A stretch of 64,000 bases of DNA, taken from Pelagibacteraceae bacterium (GTDB lineage: Bacteria; Pseudomonadota; Alphaproteobacteria; Pelagibacterales; Pelagibacteraceae). Below, in pieces: positions 1 through 10,705 of the stretch. Below the pieces are notes generated by a model. That model was not told where the DNA came from. It did no database searches and saw nothing but the letters and a program-made list of their open reading frames with translations. Both the position numbers and the translations under genes were made by a program. The stretch is taken from positions 634,572-698,571 of the forward strand of contig JALEGD010000001.1 in assembly GCA_022763425.1 (NCBI GenBank), read 5' to 3'. Numbering within the stretch: the first letter of the stretch is position 1; the number at the start of each line of letters is the position of its first letter.

Positions 1-1242
1 TATCCCCATGTTGGAAATGCAAGACCATTAATTGTTTTTGATTTATTATTTAGATTATTATCTAAAATTTATCCAACTTCTAAAGTTACATATGTAAGAA
101 ATATAACAGATATTGATGATAAAATTATTGAAGCATCAAATAAATCTAAAATTTCAATTCAAGATCTTACAAGCAAAGTAACAAAAGATTTTCATGATGA
201 TTGTAATTACCTAGGATGCCTTAATCCAACAATAGAACCCAAAGCTACAGAGCATTTAAATGAAATGATTAATTTAATTAAAAAATTAATTCAAAATGAT
301 TTTGCCTATGAGTCTAATGGGCATGTATATTTTCAAGTCACAAAATTTAAAAAATATGGAAATTTATCCAATAAAAAAATTGAAGAATTAATTTCTGGTT
401 CTAGAGTTGAGGTTTCTGATAATAAAAAAGAACCAGGAGACTTTGTTCTTTGGAAACCTAGCAAAGAAAATGAACCTAGTTGGGACTCTCCATTTGGAAA
501 AGGGCGTCCAGGTTGGCATCTAGAATGTTCCGCAATGTCTGAAAAATATCTTGGTAATCATTTTGATATTCATGGAGGAGGTTTAGATTTAATTTTTCCT
601 CATCATGAAAATGAAATAGCTCAATCTGTTTGTGCAAACAATAATGAAAAATTTTCTAATTATTGGTTACACAACGGTTATGTTACTGTTGAAAAGCAAA
701 AAATGTCAAAATCACTTGGTAATTTCATTACCATTAATGAGTTAAAAAAAAATTATAATGGACAAGTTGTAAGACTTGCTATGCTAAGTACGCATTATAC
801 TCAACCATTTGATTGGAATGAAGATATTTTAGATGTATCTCAAAAAAGCTTAGATAAATGGTATGAATTTTATTCTGATGACAAGGAAGAAATAAGTGAA
901 GAAAATTTAAAATTTTTGTTAGATGATTTAAATACACCTCTAATGATTTCAAATATCCATGAGTTATATAAAAAAGCGAAAACTGGAGATAGTTTGTCGG
1001 CTAAACAATTATCATCCTCATGCAAAATTTTAGGTTTATTTAATCAAACTCACGATGAATGGAAAAATTTTAAAAAAATAGGAAAAATAACTGCAGAAGA
1101 AATAGAAAAATTAATATCGGAAAGAGATAAAGCCAGATCTAAAAAAGATTTTAAGACATCAGATGAAATTAGAGATTTGTTAGTAAGCAAAGGTGTTCTA
1201 ATTAAAGATAAAGATGGTATTACGACCTGGGAATACAAATGA
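1..1242 (+). CDS. cysS: Cysteinyl-tRNA synthetase, 5' end cut by the window edge
   Basis: Class I aminoacyl-tRNA synthetase that charges tRNA-Cys with cysteine in the cytoplasm. The reading frame is open from base 1. By comparison with E. coli CysS, roughly the first 33 residues lie outside the window. The HIGH-type ATP motif is seen as PHVGNAR at bases 4-24 and KMSKS at bases 700-714. The zinc-site elements HLECS and PHHENE are also present, followed by the C-terminal helical domain ending in TTWEYK, as in the family. The first internal ATG (265) is not the real start, because conserved sequence (NITDIDDKI) lies upstream in frame. The stop overlaps the cimA start by 4 nt (ATGA), so the two are probably co-transcribed. 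Confidence 0.97.
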   Translation, partial: YPHVGNARPLIVFDLLFRLLSKIYPTSKVTYVRNITDIDDKIIEASNKSKISIQDLTSKVTKDFHDDCNYLGCLNPTIEPKATEHLNEMINLIKKLIQNDFAYESNGHVYFQVTKFKKYGNLSNKKIEELISGSRVEVSDNKKEPGDFVLWKPSKENEPSWDSPFGKGRPGWHLECSAMSEKYLGNHFDIHGGGLDLIFPHHENEIAQSVCANNNEKFSNYWLHNGYVTVEKQKMSKSLGNFITINELKKNYNGQVVRLAMLSTHYTQPFDWNEDILDVSQKSLDKWYEFYSDDKEEISEENLKFLLDDLNTPLMISNIHELYKKAKTGDSLSAKQLSSSCKILGLFNQTHDEWKNFKKIGKITAEEIEKLISERDKARSKKDFKTSDEIRDLLVSKGVLIKDKDGITTWEYK

Positions 1243-2843
1243 GTAAAGAAAAAATTTATTTATTCGATACTACTTTGAGAGATGGTGCTCAAACTGAAGG
1301 TGTTGATTTTAACATGAATGATAAAGTTAAAATTGCTAATGCATTGTCTGAAGTTGGTATTGATTACGTTGAAGGTGGGTGGCCCGGTGCAAATCCTACA
1401 GATACCAATTTTTTTAACGAACCACCAAAGTTAAAAAGTAACCTAGTTGCTTTTGGAATGACTAAAAGATCTGGCAGAAGTTGTGAAAACGACCCTGGTA
1501 TATCATCAATTGTAAACGCAAATGTTAATCATGTATGTATTGTTGGAAAAAGTTGGGATTATCATGTTGATGTTGCTCTTGGCATTTCTAAGGAAGAAAA
1601 TTTAGAAAATATTAAAGATACAGCTAAATATTTTATTAAAAATAGTAAAGAATTTATGTTTGATGCTGAGCATTTTTTTGATGGTTATAAAAATAACAAA
1701 GATTATGCTCTATCTTGTTTGAAAGCTGCCTATGATAATGGGGCTAGATGGATTGTGCTTTGTGATACAAATGGTGGAACACTGCCTAACGAAGTTGGTG
1801 AAATTGTATCCGATGTATCAAAAGTAATTCCAAATGACCATATAGGTATACATACCCACAATGATACTGGTAATGCAGTTGCAAATTCATTATCCGCAGT
1901 AATAGCGGGTGCAAGACAAATACAAGGAACATTAAATGGATTAGGTGAGAGATGTGGTAACGCTAACTTAGTTTCAATAATACCTACTTTAATTTTAAAA
2001 AATTCTTTTAATAAAAATTTTGAAACAAATATTAATACTGAAAAACTAAAAAAACTTACAAATTGTTCTAGGTTATTAGATGAAGTTTTAAACAAAACTT
2101 CAAACAAACATGCTCCATATGTTGGTGCATCAGCTTTTGCACATAAAGGAGGATTGCACGTTTCTGCTGTTCAGAAAGATCCTAAAACTTATGAGCACAT
2201 TGAGCCAGAGCAAGTTGGTAATGAAAGATCAATTGTTATCTCTGATCAAGCAGGTCGATCAAATATTTTATCAAGATTAGAAAAGCTTGATATTCAAATA
2301 AATAAAGATGATCCTAAAATTCAAACTATTTTAGATGAAGTTAAAGATAGAGAGTTTACAGGATATTCTTATGATGGAGCAGATGCTTCTTTTGAACTTT
2401 TAACAAGAAGGTTGTTAGGAGAAGTTCCAAATTATGTACAAATTAAAAATTACGAAGTGAAAATTGTAAAAGATACCGATAAAAAAAATATTAACTCTAT
2501 TGCCAAAGCTTATTTAATTGTTGATGGAAAAGAAATTCTTTGTGAGGGTGAAGGTAACGGTCCTGTAAATGCATTAGATCAAGCGATAAGATCTAATCTT
2601 GATAAAATTGGAAAGTATTCAGATTATTTAAAAGATTTAAAATTGATTGATTATAAAGTTAGAATTTTAAATACAGGTACAAATGCAACAACTCGAGTAT
2701 CAATTGAAAGTTCTGATGACAAAGGCAAAAGTTGGTTTACCATCGGTGTTTCACCAAACATAATAGAGGCTTCATTCAAGGCTCTGTTAGATAGTATAGA
2801 TTACAAGCTTTTTAAGGAAAATGCTCCCTCAAGTAGCAATTGA
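1239..2843 (+). CDS. cimA: Citramalate synthase (isopropylmalate/homocitrate synthase family)
   Basis: 534 residues. It probably condenses acetyl-CoA with pyruvate to (R)-citramalate, the entry to isoleucine synthesis by way of 2-oxobutyrate. The N-terminal HMGL-like TIM barrel shows DTTLRDGAQ (residues 10-18), holding the metal-binding Asp of RDG, and HTHNDTGNAVANS further on, with the metal-ligand HxH. A LeuA-type dimerisation and regulatory domain follows from about residue 390. The length and the opening KIYLFDTTLRDGAQTEGV suit the citramalate-synthase subfamily better than LeuA, whose N-terminus reads differently. A homocitrate or isopropylmalate synthase role cannot be excluded by motif alone. 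It overlaps cysS by 4 nt. Confidence 0.85.
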   Translation: MSKEKIYLFDTTLRDGAQTEGVDFNMNDKVKIANALSEVGIDYVEGGWPGANPTDTNFFNEPPKLKSNLVAFGMTKRSGRSCENDPGISSIVNANVNHVCIVGKSWDYHVDVALGISKEENLENIKDTAKYFIKNSKEFMFDAEHFFDGYKNNKDYALSCLKAAYDNGARWIVLCDTNGGTLPNEVGEIVSDVSKVIPNDHIGIHTHNDTGNAVANSLSAVIAGARQIQGTLNGLGERCGNANLVSIIPTLILKNSFNKNFETNINTEKLKKLTNCSRLLDEVLNKTSNKHAPYVGASAFAHKGGLHVSAVQKDPKTYEHIEPEQVGNERSIVISDQAGRSNILSRLEKLDIQINKDDPKIQTILDEVKDREFTGYSYDGADASFELLTRRLLGEVPNYVQIKNYEVKIVKDTDKKNINSIAKAYLIVDGKEILCEGEGNGPVNALDQAIRSNLDKIGKYSDYLKDLKLIDYKVRILNTGTNATTRVSIESSDDKGKSWFTIGVSPNIIEASFKALLDSIDYKLFKENAPSSSN

Positions 2844-2881
2844 CAATAGTTTTTTGATATCTATAACTCCAGTTTTTATAA

Positions 2882-3499
2882 ATGACAAAAAGAATAAAAT
2901 CTAAGCATAAAGTTGATAGAAGGTTAGGGGCTAACATTTGGGGTAGACCAAAGAGTCCATTTAATTCTAGAGCTTACGGCCCAGGCCAACATGGACAAAG
3001 ATCTTCAGCTAAACCATCAGATTACAAAGTTCAGTTACAAGCAAAACAAAAATTAAAAAATTATTATGGAAATTTAAACGAAAGACAGTTTAGAAATTTA
3101 TATAGAGAAGCAGATCGTAGAAGAGGCAATACCGGAGAAAATCTAGTAGGTCTTTTAGAGAGTAGATTGGATGCAGTGATTTATAGAGCAAAATTTGCAA
3201 CAACTGTTTTTCAGGCTAGACAACTAATTAATCACGGACACGTAAAAGTTAACGGTAAAAGAGTAAATATTTCAAGTTTCAAATTAAACGACAAAGATGA
3301 AGTAGAGATTAAAGAATCTTCAAAACAACTTGCTTATGTATTGTCATCAACACAATTAAAAGAGCGTGATGTTCCTGAATATATTGTTGCTGATCATAAA
3401 AAAATGACAGCTAAATTAGCAAGAGTTCCAAAGTTTGATGAAATTCCATACCCAGCAATAATGGAACCGAATTTGGTAGTTGAATATTATTCTAGATAA
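2882..3499 (+). CDS. rpsD: 30S ribosomal protein S4
   Basis: 205 residues, matching the usual S4 length (206 in E. coli). S4 is a primary 16S rRNA-binding assembly protein. Visible are the N-terminal zone with [13 protein letters not shown] and the S4 RNA-binding domain (about residues 95-160: [32 protein letters not shown]). It stands alone here, 38 nt after cimA, rather than in the alpha operon (rpsM-rpsK-rpoA), a common alphaproteobacterial placement. Its stop codon directly abuts the stop of the convergent grxD, leaving no room for a terminator between them. Confidence 0.98.
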   Translation: MTKRIKSKHKVDRRLGANIWGRPKSPFNSRAYGPGQHGQRSSAKPSDYKVQLQAKQKLKNYYGNLNERQFRNLYREADRRRGNTGENLVGLLESRLDAVIYRAKFATTVFQARQLINHGHVKVNGKRVNISSFKLNDKDEVEIKESSKQLAYVLSSTQLKERDVPEYIVADHKKMTAKLARVPKFDEIPYPAIMEPNLVVEYYSR

Positions 3500-3829
3500 T
3501 TACTTTTTAAAATTAATGCCTTTGTCTTCAAAAAGTTTTTGAAGTTCTTTTTTTTCAAACATTTCTCTTACAATATCGCAGCCTCCAACAAACTCTTCAT
3601 CAATATAAAGTTGAGGAATTGTAGGCCAATTACTATATTCTTTAATTCCATTTCTAATCTCTTCGTCATCTAAAACATTAATACCGGTAAATTGCACCTC
3701 TAAGTGTTTTAAAACATTTGCAACAGCCATTGAAAAACCACACTGAGGCATATCAGGGGTACCTTTCATGAATAATACGACTTTATTATTTTTAATTATC
3801 TCATCTAATTGTTTGTTAATTTCAGACAT
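3500..3829 (-). CDS. grxD: Monothiol glutaredoxin (Grx4/GrxD family)
   Basis: 109 residues. The active-site CGFS at residues 30-33, preceded by KGTPDMPQ, is diagnostic of monothiol glutaredoxins that bind and pass on [2Fe-2S] clusters with glutathione. Later motifs fit the GSH and thioredoxin fold (WPTIPQLYIDEEFVGGCDI). It is the last gene of the sfsA-map-pur-bolA-grxD operon and starts one base inside the bolA stop (TAATG). Grx4 and BolA proteins form a well-known [2Fe-2S]-bridged complex, so the adjacency supports a joint role in iron-sulfur trafficking or iron sensing. Confidence 0.97.
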   Translation of the reverse strand: MSEINKQLDEIIKNNKVVLFMKGTPDMPQCGFSMAVANVLKHLEVQFTGINVLDDEEIRNGIKEYSNWPTIPQLYIDEEFVGGCDIVREMFEKKELQKLFEDKGINFKK

Positions 3830-4059
3830 TATTTTTCCTCTGTTGTTAAGGCAAGCGCATGTAGCTCAGCACCCATTTTACCTTTTAAAGCTTTATAAAC
3901 CATTTGATGTTGTTGTACACGGTTTTTACCTTTAAATTGAAATGATTTAATTTTTGCAGAAAAATGATTATCATCACCTGCGAGATCTTGAATTTCAATA
4001 TCTGCATCAGGAAAACCTTCTTTTAACAATTTTTCAATTTCTTCTTGTTTTATTGCCAT
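3829..4059 (-). CDS. BolA family protein (IbaG-like)
   Basis: 76 residues with the BolA class II KH-like fold. It has an N-terminal helix (EEIEKLLKEGFPDADIEIQDL), a central strand with GDDNHFSAKI and the family motif HQMVYKALKGKMGAELHAL, whose conserved His is the cluster ligand shared with glutaredoxin. It is short and close to the IbaG/BolA2 type rather than the longer E. coli BolA. It lies between purL (4-nt gap) and grxD (1-nt overlap). It probably partners the downstream CGFS glutaredoxin in Fe-S cluster handling. The choice among BolA subfamilies is uncertain. Confidence 0.93.
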   Translation of the reverse strand: MAIKQEEIEKLLKEGFPDADIEIQDLAGDDNHFSAKIKSFQFKGKNRVQQHQMVYKALKGKMGAELHALALTTEEK

Positions 4060-4063
4060 GAGA

Positions 4064-6253
4064 TTAATTATTATATTTATAAAACCAATCTTTATTTAGT
4101 TTACATAATTCTTGTAAATTAAATTTCAAGTCATCATCTATGTTAATTTTTTCTGATGTTTTACCAATATTTTCAAAGTAAACATTTAAATCTATAAGTT
4201 TTTTTTCAAAGCCATTTTTATTTTGATCGTCAACCTCAACAATATATCTAGACTGATCTTCACCAAATAAAAATTTAACTCTATCCAATGATTTTTTATT
4301 TGTATTTAATTCAAAACCAATTTGAGAAGCTATACTCATTTCTAACAAACATAAAATTAGACCACCTGATGATATGTCATGACATGACTCAACTAAATTT
4401 TCATTTATTAGTGATCTGATTGCTTCACCATTTTTTAATTCATCATTTAAATTAATAGATGGCGGAGGACCCTTTTTTAAATGTAAAAGGTCATAACAAA
4501 GAATACTCTGTTCTAGGTGACCTGCTGTTTTACCAATAATATAAATATTATTATTTTTATTTTTAAATCTTGAACTTTTTACTTTTGAAATATCTTTAAT
4601 TAAACCTACACCACCAATCGTTGGAGTGGGGTTAATACCAACACCATTAGTTTCATTATAAAGTGAAACATTTCCAGATATCACTGGATAATTTAATTTC
4701 TTACAAGCTTCTGTCATACCTTTGATGACACCAACAAATTGACCCATGATTTCTGGCTTTTCAGGATTACCAAAATTTAAACAGTTGGTAATCGCAATAG
4801 GTTCTGCACCGACAGCACATAAATTTCTATATGTTTCACATACCGCTTGCATTCCCCCAGTATAAGGATGAGAATTGCAATATCTTGGCGTGCAATCGAC
4901 GGAGGCTGCAATTGCTTTTTTATTATTACCATGAACCCTAATAACCGCAGCATCACCACCTGGAAATTGTGCAGTATCGCACATAACCATATGATCATAT
5001 TGTTCCCATACCCATGACTTATCTGCTTGGTTTGGATGGGATAATAAATTTTTAATTGCTTGTTCTAAATTGATATTATCTAATTTTTTTTCAAGGTCAG
5101 TATGTTCTGGTTTTTTAATTTCAATCCATTCTCTTTCATACTTTGGAGCCTCATCTGCTAATGCAGAAATTGGTATGTCGCAAACAGTTTTATTATCATA
5201 TTTCAAAGTAAGGTTTTTTGAGTCAGTCAAAATTCCGATTACAGAAAAATCCAAGTCCCATTTTTTAAAAATCTTTTCAGCTTCTTTTTCTTTTCCGGTT
5301 TTAAGAACAATAAGCATTCTTTCTTGGCTTTCAGATAGCATCATCTCATAAGGAGACATGCCTGTTTCGCGGCATGGTACTTTGTTAAGATCTAATTCAA
5401 TTCCAATATTTCCTTTTGAAGCCATTTCTACTGAAGAAGAAGTTAAACCTGCGGCCCCCATATCTTGAATAGACACAATCGTATCTGTTTGCATTAATTC
5501 AAGACACGCTTCTAATAATAATTTTTCAGCAAAAGGATCTCCAACCTGAACCGTGGGTTTTTTCGATTCTGAGTCTGAGTCAAATTCTTGAGACGCCATG
5601 GATGCGCCATGAATTCCATCCCTTCCAGTTTTAGAGCCTACATAAATTACTGGATTACCAACTCCACTTGCAATCGAATAAAAAACCTTATCTTTTTTTG
5701 CTAAACCAATGTTCATTGCATTAACTAAGATATTACCATCGTAACAGCTATCAAATTCCACTTCTCCACCAACAGTTGGAACTCCGATACAATTTCCATA
5801 TCCTGCAATTCCTGCAACCACACCATTTAAAAGATGTTTAGTTTTGGGGTGATCAGGTGAGCCAAAACGAATTGCATTTAAATTAGCAATTGGTCTTGCA
5901 CCCATAGTAAAAACATCTCTTAAAATCCCACCAACACCAGTAGCAGCACCTTGATAAGGTTCAATAAATGATGGATGGTTGTGACTTTCAATCTTAAATA
6001 TAGCAACATCACCATCATCAATATCAATTACACCTGCATTTTCACCAGGTCCTTGAATTACCCTGTCATTTTTGGTTGGCAATGTACCGAGCCACACTCT
6101 TGAAGATTTGTAAGAACAATGCTCATTCCACATTGCTGAAAAAATTCCAAGTTCAGTAAAGTTTGGATTTCTTCCAATTAAAACTTTTATTTTTTCATAT
6201 TCTTCTGGTGTTAAACCATGCTGAACAGCTAAATCTAAGTTCACTTCTGTCAT
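4064..6253 (-). CDS. purL: Phosphoribosylformylglycinamidine synthase subunit PurL (short form)
   Basis: 729 residues. This is the ATP-dependent synthase subunit that converts FGAR to FGAM using ammonia channelled from PurQ. It is the small PurL type, which needs separate PurS and PurQ, not the fused form of about 1300 residues in E. coli. Motifs include [22 protein letters not shown] with GAATGVGG (nucleotide and Mg site), [11 protein letters not shown] and the second-half SGNVSLYNE with PTPTIGGVG. Its start overlaps the purQ stop by one base (TAATG), giving the order purS-purQ-purL of the FGAM synthase complex. Confidence 0.98.
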   Translation of the reverse strand: MTEVNLDLAVQHGLTPEEYEKIKVLIGRNPNFTELGIFSAMWNEHCSYKSSRVWLGTLPTKNDRVIQGPGENAGVIDIDDGDVAIFKIESHNHPSFIEPYQGAATGVGGILRDVFTMGARPIANLNAIRFGSPDHPKTKHLLNGVVAGIAGYGNCIGVPTVGGEVEFDSCYDGNILVNAMNIGLAKKDKVFYSIASGVGNPVIYVGSKTGRDGIHGASMASQEFDSDSESKKPTVQVGDPFAEKLLLEACLELMQTDTIVSIQDMGAAGLTSSSVEMASKGNIGIELDLNKVPCRETGMSPYEMMLSESQERMLIVLKTGKEKEAEKIFKKWDLDFSVIGILTDSKNLTLKYDNKTVCDIPISALADEAPKYEREWIEIKKPEHTDLEKKLDNINLEQAIKNLLSHPNQADKSWVWEQYDHMVMCDTAQFPGGDAAVIRVHGNNKKAIAASVDCTPRYCNSHPYTGGMQAVCETYRNLCAVGAEPIAITNCLNFGNPEKPEIMGQFVGVIKGMTEACKKLNYPVISGNVSLYNETNGVGINPTPTIGGVGLIKDISKVKSSRFKNKNNNIYIIGKTAGHLEQSILCYDLLHLKKGPPPSINLNDELKNGEAIRSLINENLVESCHDISSGGLILCLLEMSIASQIGFELNTNKKSLDRVKFLFGEDQSRYIVEVDDQNKNGFEKKLIDLNVYFENIGKTSEKINIDDDLKFNLQELCKLNKDWFYKYNN

Positions 6254-6930
6254 TAATTTAATAATGATTGAAAAATACCTGAACCATCAGTTCCACCTAA
6301 AATATTTTCAACACATCGTTCAGGGTGGGGCATCATTCCAATTACATTTTTGTTTTTATTAATAATTCCCGCAATATTTAAACAAGAACCATTTGGATTA
6401 CTTTCATCGTTAATATTTAAATTTTCATCACAATATTTAAGTACAATTTGTTCATTATTTTGTAATTCATTTAATGTTTTTTCATCAGCAAAATAGTTTC
6501 CTTCATTGTGAGCAATTGGAATTTTTATTTTTTCATTTTTTTTATATTTTGACGTGAATGGTGTTAAGTTATTTTCAATTAAAAGATTTACATATTTGCA
6601 GATAAATTTTAGTTTTTTATTTCTTAACAAAGCTCCAGGTAGCAAACCAGTTTCTGTTAAAATTTGAAAACCATTACAAATTCCAATTAAATAACCACCT
6701 TTATCCGCATGCTTAATTACTTCATTCATTATATTTGATTTTGAAGCCATACTTCCACACCTCAAATAATCTCCATACGAAAAACCACCAGGCAAAACAA
6801 CTAAATCGGATTTTGGCATTTCATTTTCTTGATGCCAAATCATTGTAGTTTGTATATGAAATTTTTCTAATGCAACTTTTACATCTCTGTCACAGTTTGA
6901 TCCTGGAAAAACTATGACATTAGCTTTCAT
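6253..6930 (-). CDS. purQ: Phosphoribosylformylglycinamidine synthase subunit PurQ (glutaminase)
   Basis: 225 residues, class I glutamine amidotransferase. It hydrolyses glutamine and delivers ammonia to PurL. The nucleophile Cys85 sits in GICNGFQ, and the His-Glu pair is in PHPER near residues 199-203. An N-terminal FPGSNCDRD and a [16 protein letters not shown] segment are typical of PurQ. It overlaps purS and purL by one base each, so stoichiometric co-expression of the three subunits by coupled translation is likely. Confidence 0.98.
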   Translation of the reverse strand: MKANVIVFPGSNCDRDVKVALEKFHIQTTMIWHQENEMPKSDLVVLPGGFSYGDYLRCGSMASKSNIMNEVIKHADKGGYLIGICNGFQILTETGLLPGALLRNKKLKFICKYVNLLIENNLTPFTSKYKKNEKIKIPIAHNEGNYFADEKTLNELQNNEQIVLKYCDENLNINDESNPNGSCLNIAGIINKNKNVIGMMPHPERCVENILGGTDGSGIFQSLLN

Positions 6931-7169
6931 TAAATTTTATTAAATTTAAAATTTTCTATAGTTTGATTGGCGAGTAATTTCTCACATGAAGATTTAACCA
7001 AATCAGATGCTTTATTTTCATCAGTTTCGTTTACCTCTAATGTGAAATATTTTCCTTGGCGGATATTTTTAATAGTATTTAGGCCAATATCACCAAGTGC
7101 GTTTTCAACTGCTTTACCTTGAGGATCTAATACCTCTTTTTTAAGTGTTACAAATACTTCGAATTTCAA
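6930..7169 (-). CDS. purS: Phosphoribosylformylglycinamidine synthase subunit PurS
   Basis: 79 residues, the small bridging subunit that organises the PurL-PurQ complex in organisms with short PurL. Recognised by VTLKKEVLDPQGKAVENAL near the N-terminus and the following LGLNTI-like turn with RQGKYFTLEV. Length and position, directly before purQ, are standard. It lies one base after purC and overlaps purQ by one base. Confidence 0.96.
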   Translation of the reverse strand: MKFEVFVTLKKEVLDPQGKAVENALGDIGLNTIKNIRQGKYFTLEVNETDENKASDLVKSSCEKLLANQTIENFKFNKI

Positions 7170-7170
7170 T

Positions 7171-7953
7171 TTATTTTTTTTTAAGTTTAATAGTTTTGGA
7201 AATTCCAGATTTTATTTCCATTATATTGCTGCCTTCTGGCATGATTCCCAATCTTTTTGCAACTTCAGTGTAAGCTTCAACTAGGCCGCCAAGCCCTTTT
7301 CTAAAACGATCTTTATCTAATTTTTTTTCATCTTTTGTATCCCATAATCTACAAGTATCAGGGCTTATTTCATCAGCTAGAATAACTCGACTATCGTCTG
7401 CATTCCAAACTCGTCCAAACTCAAGTTTAAAATCAACAAGTTTGATACCAACGCCTCTAAATAAACCGATCAGAAAATCATTGATTCTAAATGCGGTCTC
7501 AGAAGCTTGAGCTATTTCTAAAGAAGATGCCCATCCATTTACTTCAATATGCTCTTCAGTAACAAGCGGGTCATCTAAATCATCATTTTTAAAATAATAT
7601 TCTATAATTGGTCTTTTTAAAATTGTTCCTTCAGCTATTCCCAATCTTGTAGATAAAGATCCCGCTGCAATATTTCTCACAACAAACTCTATTGGTAGGA
7701 TTTCACAATTTTTAATTAATTGTTCCCTCATATTTAATCTTTTGATTAAATGTGTTTCAATGCCAATATCATTTAACTGACTTAATAAAAATTCAGAAAT
7801 TCTGTTATTAAGAACTCCTTTTCCCTCTATGACTGCTTTTTTTTTATTATTAAACGCGGTAGCATCATCTTTAAAATACTGAACTAAAGTATTTCTTTCA
7901 GGACCTTCGTATAAAATTTTTGCTTTACCTTCGTATATTTTTTTTCTTCTCAT
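7171..7953 (-). CDS. purC: SAICAR synthase
   Basis: 260 residues. It ligates aspartate to CAIR using ATP, a step of IMP synthesis. The N-terminus [14 protein letters not shown] carries the nucleotide-binding strand and loop. [25 protein letters not shown] and [14 protein letters not shown] are the conserved active-site blocks. Its start shares one base with the purB stop. Placing purB and purC next to the purSQL genes puts five of the de novo purine enzymes in one transcript. Confidence 0.98.
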   Translation of the reverse strand: MRRKKIYEGKAKILYEGPERNTLVQYFKDDATAFNNKKKAVIEGKGVLNNRISEFLLSQLNDIGIETHLIKRLNMREQLIKNCEILPIEFVVRNIAAGSLSTRLGIAEGTILKRPIIEYYFKNDDLDDPLVTEEHIEVNGWASSLEIAQASETAFRINDFLIGLFRGVGIKLVDFKLEFGRVWNADDSRVILADEISPDTCRLWDTKDEKKLDKDRFRKGLGGLVEAYTEVAKRLGIMPEGSNIMEIKSGISKTIKLKKK

Positions 7954-9245
7954 TATTTTAAAACTCTTCCTAATATGTGATTAATATACCTTTTATGGTA
8001 ATTTACATCAAATAACTGTTTAAGTTCTTTTGCTGTTAAGTTTTTTTGAATTAATTTATCTTTCTTTAGATTATTGTAAAAATCTTCGTTTTTGTCCCAG
8101 GTTTTCATCGCATTTTTTTGAACAACTTTATACGCATCTTCTCGTTTTACTCCTTTTTGAGTTAGTTTTAACATAACTCCTTGAGAAAAAATTAAACCTT
8201 TGAATTTATTTAAATTACTTTCCATTGTTTTCGGATGAACAACTAAATTTGCAACTACATTATTTAGTCTAATGAGTAAAAAATCTAGAGTAACAGTAGC
8301 ATCAGGCCCAATATTTCTTTCAACACTCGAGTGAGAAATATCTCTTTCATGCCACAAAATTATATTTTCCATGCCAGGAATTGAATAGCTCCTTACCAAT
8401 CTTGCTAATCCAGTTATATTTTCTGATAATACTGGATTTCTTTTGTGTGGCATAGCAGATGAACCTTTTTGTCCTGATGAAAAATATTCCTCTGCTTCCA
8501 AAACTTCAGTCCTTTGCAAATGCCTAACCTCAGTTGCTAATCTTTCTGCTGAACTAGCTATTAATGCAAGAGTATTAAAAAAGTGAGCATGTCTATCCCT
8601 TGGAATTATTTGTGTGGAGATTGGCTCTGGTTTTAAGCCAAGTTTTTTTGCAACAAACTTTTCGATATTAGGCCCTATGTGAGCAAAAGTTCCAACAGCT
8701 CCAGAGATTGCACATGTTGAAATTTCATCAATTGCTTGCTCTAATCTCTTTTTGTTTCTTTTGAATTCCGCATAATAAGTAGCAAGTTTTAAACCAAATG
8801 TTATCGGCTCAGCATGAATTCCATGACTTCTGCCAATTGTAATGGTATTCTTATATCTCTTTGATTTAGCCTTTAATGTTTTTAGAAGTTTATCAATATC
8901 TTGAACAAGTATTTTTCCAGCTTGTTTAAGTTGCAAATTAAAGCAAGTATCTAATACATCAGATGATGTCATTCCTTGATGGAGGTACTTTGCCTCTGGA
9001 CCAACTTTCTCCGCTATGGATGTTAAAAAAGCTATAACATCATGCTTTGTTTTTTTTTCAATATCATCAATTCTTTTAATATTAATTTTTGATTTTTTTC
9101 TAACTTTCGCGGCTACTCCTCTTGGAATAATTTTATACTTTTCCATTGCTTGCGCAGCATATATTTCAATATCTAGCCAAATCTTAAATTTATTCATTGG
9201 CTCCCAAATTTGAGCCACTTCTTGTCTTGAGTATCGTGGAATCAT
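7953..9245 (-). CDS. purB: Adenylosuccinate lyase
   Basis: 430 residues of the fumarase/aspartase superfamily. It cleaves SAICAR to AICAR and adenylosuccinate to AMP, each releasing fumarate. The superfamily signature loop is [10 protein letters not shown]. Other blocks are [21 protein letters not shown] and [12 protein letters not shown] (substrate His). The N-terminal [15 protein letters not shown] matches the bacterial PurB start, supporting the ATG at 9245. It lies 12 nt after map and overlaps purC by one base. Confidence 0.98.
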   Translation of the reverse strand: MIPRYSRQEVAQIWEPMNKFKIWLDIEIYAAQAMEKYKIIPRGVAAKVRKKSKINIKRIDDIEKKTKHDVIAFLTSIAEKVGPEAKYLHQGMTSSDVLDTCFNLQLKQAGKILVQDIDKLLKTLKAKSKRYKNTITIGRSHGIHAEPITFGLKLATYYAEFKRNKKRLEQAIDEISTCAISGAVGTFAHIGPNIEKFVAKKLGLKPEPISTQIIPRDRHAHFFNTLALIASSAERLATEVRHLQRTEVLEAEEYFSSGQKGSSAMPHKRNPVLSENITGLARLVRSYSIPGMENIILWHERDISHSSVERNIGPDATVTLDFLLIRLNNVVANLVVHPKTMESNLNKFKGLIFSQGVMLKLTQKGVKREDAYKVVQKNAMKTWDKNEDFYNNLKKDKLIQKNLTAKELKQLFDVNYHKRYINHILGRVLK

Positions 9246-9257
9246 TAAACTATTGTA

Positions 9258-10010
9258 TTATGAAAGGGTAAAAATTTCATACCCATTATTTGTTATACCC
9301 ACAGTGTGTTCGAATTGTGCTGATAATGATTTATCCTTTGTTACTGCAGTCCAACCATCATTTAAAAGTTTAGTTTCGTATTTTCCAGCATTTATCATTG
9401 GTTCAATAGTAAAAACCATTCCCTCTTCTAGTTTAGGCCCTGTTCCTTTTTTTCCATAATGAAGAATATTTGGTTCCTCGTGAAAATTTCTACCAACTCC
9501 ATGTCCACAGAAATCCCTAACAACCGAGTAACCTTTTTTTTCTACAAAATTCTGAATTTCATAACCAATATCACCTAAGCAAATTCCTGGCTTAAGAATT
9601 TCAATAGATCGATCCAATGCTTCTTTTGTAGTTTCAACTAAATTTTTTGCTTTAACAGATACTTTTCCAACACAAAATGTTCTTGAAGTATCACCATGAA
9701 AACCATCAACAAAAGATGTTATATCTACATTAACTATATCGCCCTCCTTTAAAATTTTTTCGGAAGGTATTCCATGACAAACAACGTGGTTAACAGAGGT
9801 GCAAATAGATTTTGGAAAACCTTTATAAAAAAGTGGTGCTGATACTGCTTTATTTTTTTTTAGAAAATTAACACATAAATCATCAATCTCTTGTGTTTTC
9901 ACTCCAGGTTTAATTTTATCAGAAATAAAATCTAAACATTGCGATGATATTTTTCCAGCGTTTCTTAATTTTTCAAATTCATCAGGGTAATATTTATTAA
10001 ACTTAGCCAT
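9258..10010 (-). CDS. map: Methionine aminopeptidase, type I
   Basis: 250 residues. It removes the initiator methionine from new proteins and uses two metal ions. Metal-ligand segments are visible: VDITSFVDGFHGDTSRTF (two Asp), HGVGRNFHEEP (His), EPMINAG (Glu) and FEHTVGIT (Glu). The substrate His is in NHVVCHGIP. There is no N-terminal zinc-finger or linker extension, so it is type Ia-like. It overlaps the end of sfsA by one base and leads into purB after 12 nt. Confidence 0.98.
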   Translation of the reverse strand: MAKFNKYYPDEFEKLRNAGKISSQCLDFISDKIKPGVKTQEIDDLCVNFLKKNKAVSAPLFYKGFPKSICTSVNHVVCHGIPSEKILKEGDIVNVDITSFVDGFHGDTSRTFCVGKVSVKAKNLVETTKEALDRSIEILKPGICLGDIGYEIQNFVEKKGYSVVRDFCGHGVGRNFHEEPNILHYGKKGTGPKLEEGMVFTIEPMINAGKYETKLLNDGWTAVTKDKSLSAQFEHTVGITNNGYEIFTLS

Positions 10011-10705
10011 TAAATTATAACTTTTATACTCTTACATACTGTTATTTCGTTATCTTTAACTTTGCAAGAATAGGCAATGATTTTAACACCTTTTTTTTTT
10101 GCTTTTTTTATTTCATCAAAATAATTCGGATCAATATCAGAAGCTATTCTTATGGATTTAGAATCTTCTCTTTGAATCAAGAAAAGCAAATAACTTTCAT
10201 AACCTTGCTTTATAGCATCTTGTAAATGAGCCAAATGCTTTTTACCTCTTGTTGTAACTGCATCTGGAAATTCAGATATATTTTTTTGTCTACAAAGAGT
10301 AACGTTTTTTACTTCTAAAAAAGCTTTTTGATTTTTGTTTTCTAAAAAAAAATCAAACCTTGTTTCTTTAGAAAATTTTGCTTCTCTCTTAATTGATGTA
10401 AACTTTTTAAGTTCTTTAATTTTTTTATTTTCTAAAGCTTCCTCAACTATTCTATTAGCTCTATGAGTGTTTACACCAACATTACTTTTTTTATCGTTAA
10501 TAATTTCTAAAGTATATTTGAGTTTTCTATTTGGATTATCGCTTTTAGAGATCCATGCATCATTATTTTCATCTAGAAGGCCAAGCATTGAACCAGAATT
10601 TGGACAGTGAGAAGTTATTTTTTTTTTATTTAATACTACATCAGCAAAGAATCTTTTGTATCTTTTGAGAAATTTAACGTGTATTAATTTAGGCTCAATT
10701 TTCAT
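10010..10705 (-). CDS. sfsA: SfsA family DNA/RNA nuclease-like protein
   Basis: 231 residues. SfsA was named for sugar fermentation stimulation in E. coli and has an OB-fold DNA-binding part plus a nuclease-like part; its physiological role is not settled. Conserved blocks are FLKRYKRFFADV at the N-terminus, TSHCPNSGSMLGL, NTHRANRIVEEAL, RFDFFLE, LEVKNVTL, FPDAVTTRGKKHL and a C-terminal Asp-rich IASDIDPNY. The N-terminus aligns with E. coli SfsA from the first Met, so the ATG at 10705 is well supported. It is the first gene of the minus-strand operon, and its start codon directly abuts the start of the divergent cinA-like gene. Confidence 0.94.
   Translation of the reverse strand: MKIEPKLIHVKFLKRYKRFFADVVLNKKKITSHCPNSGSMLGLLDENNDAWISKSDNPNRKLKYTLEIINDKKSNVGVNTHRANRIVEEALENKKIKELKKFTSIKREAKFSKETRFDFFLENKNQKAFLEVKNVTLCRQKNISEFPDAVTTRGKKHLAHLQDAIKQGYESYLLFLIQREDSKSIRIASDIDPNYFDEIKKAKKKGVKIIAYSCKVKDNEITVCKSIKVII

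Noticed and set aside
1730-2107. 125-codon open frame antisense to cimA, and similar antisense frames inside glnA, rpoC and fusA
   Set aside because: They are shadows of well-identified genes in the other strand, without recognisable domains.
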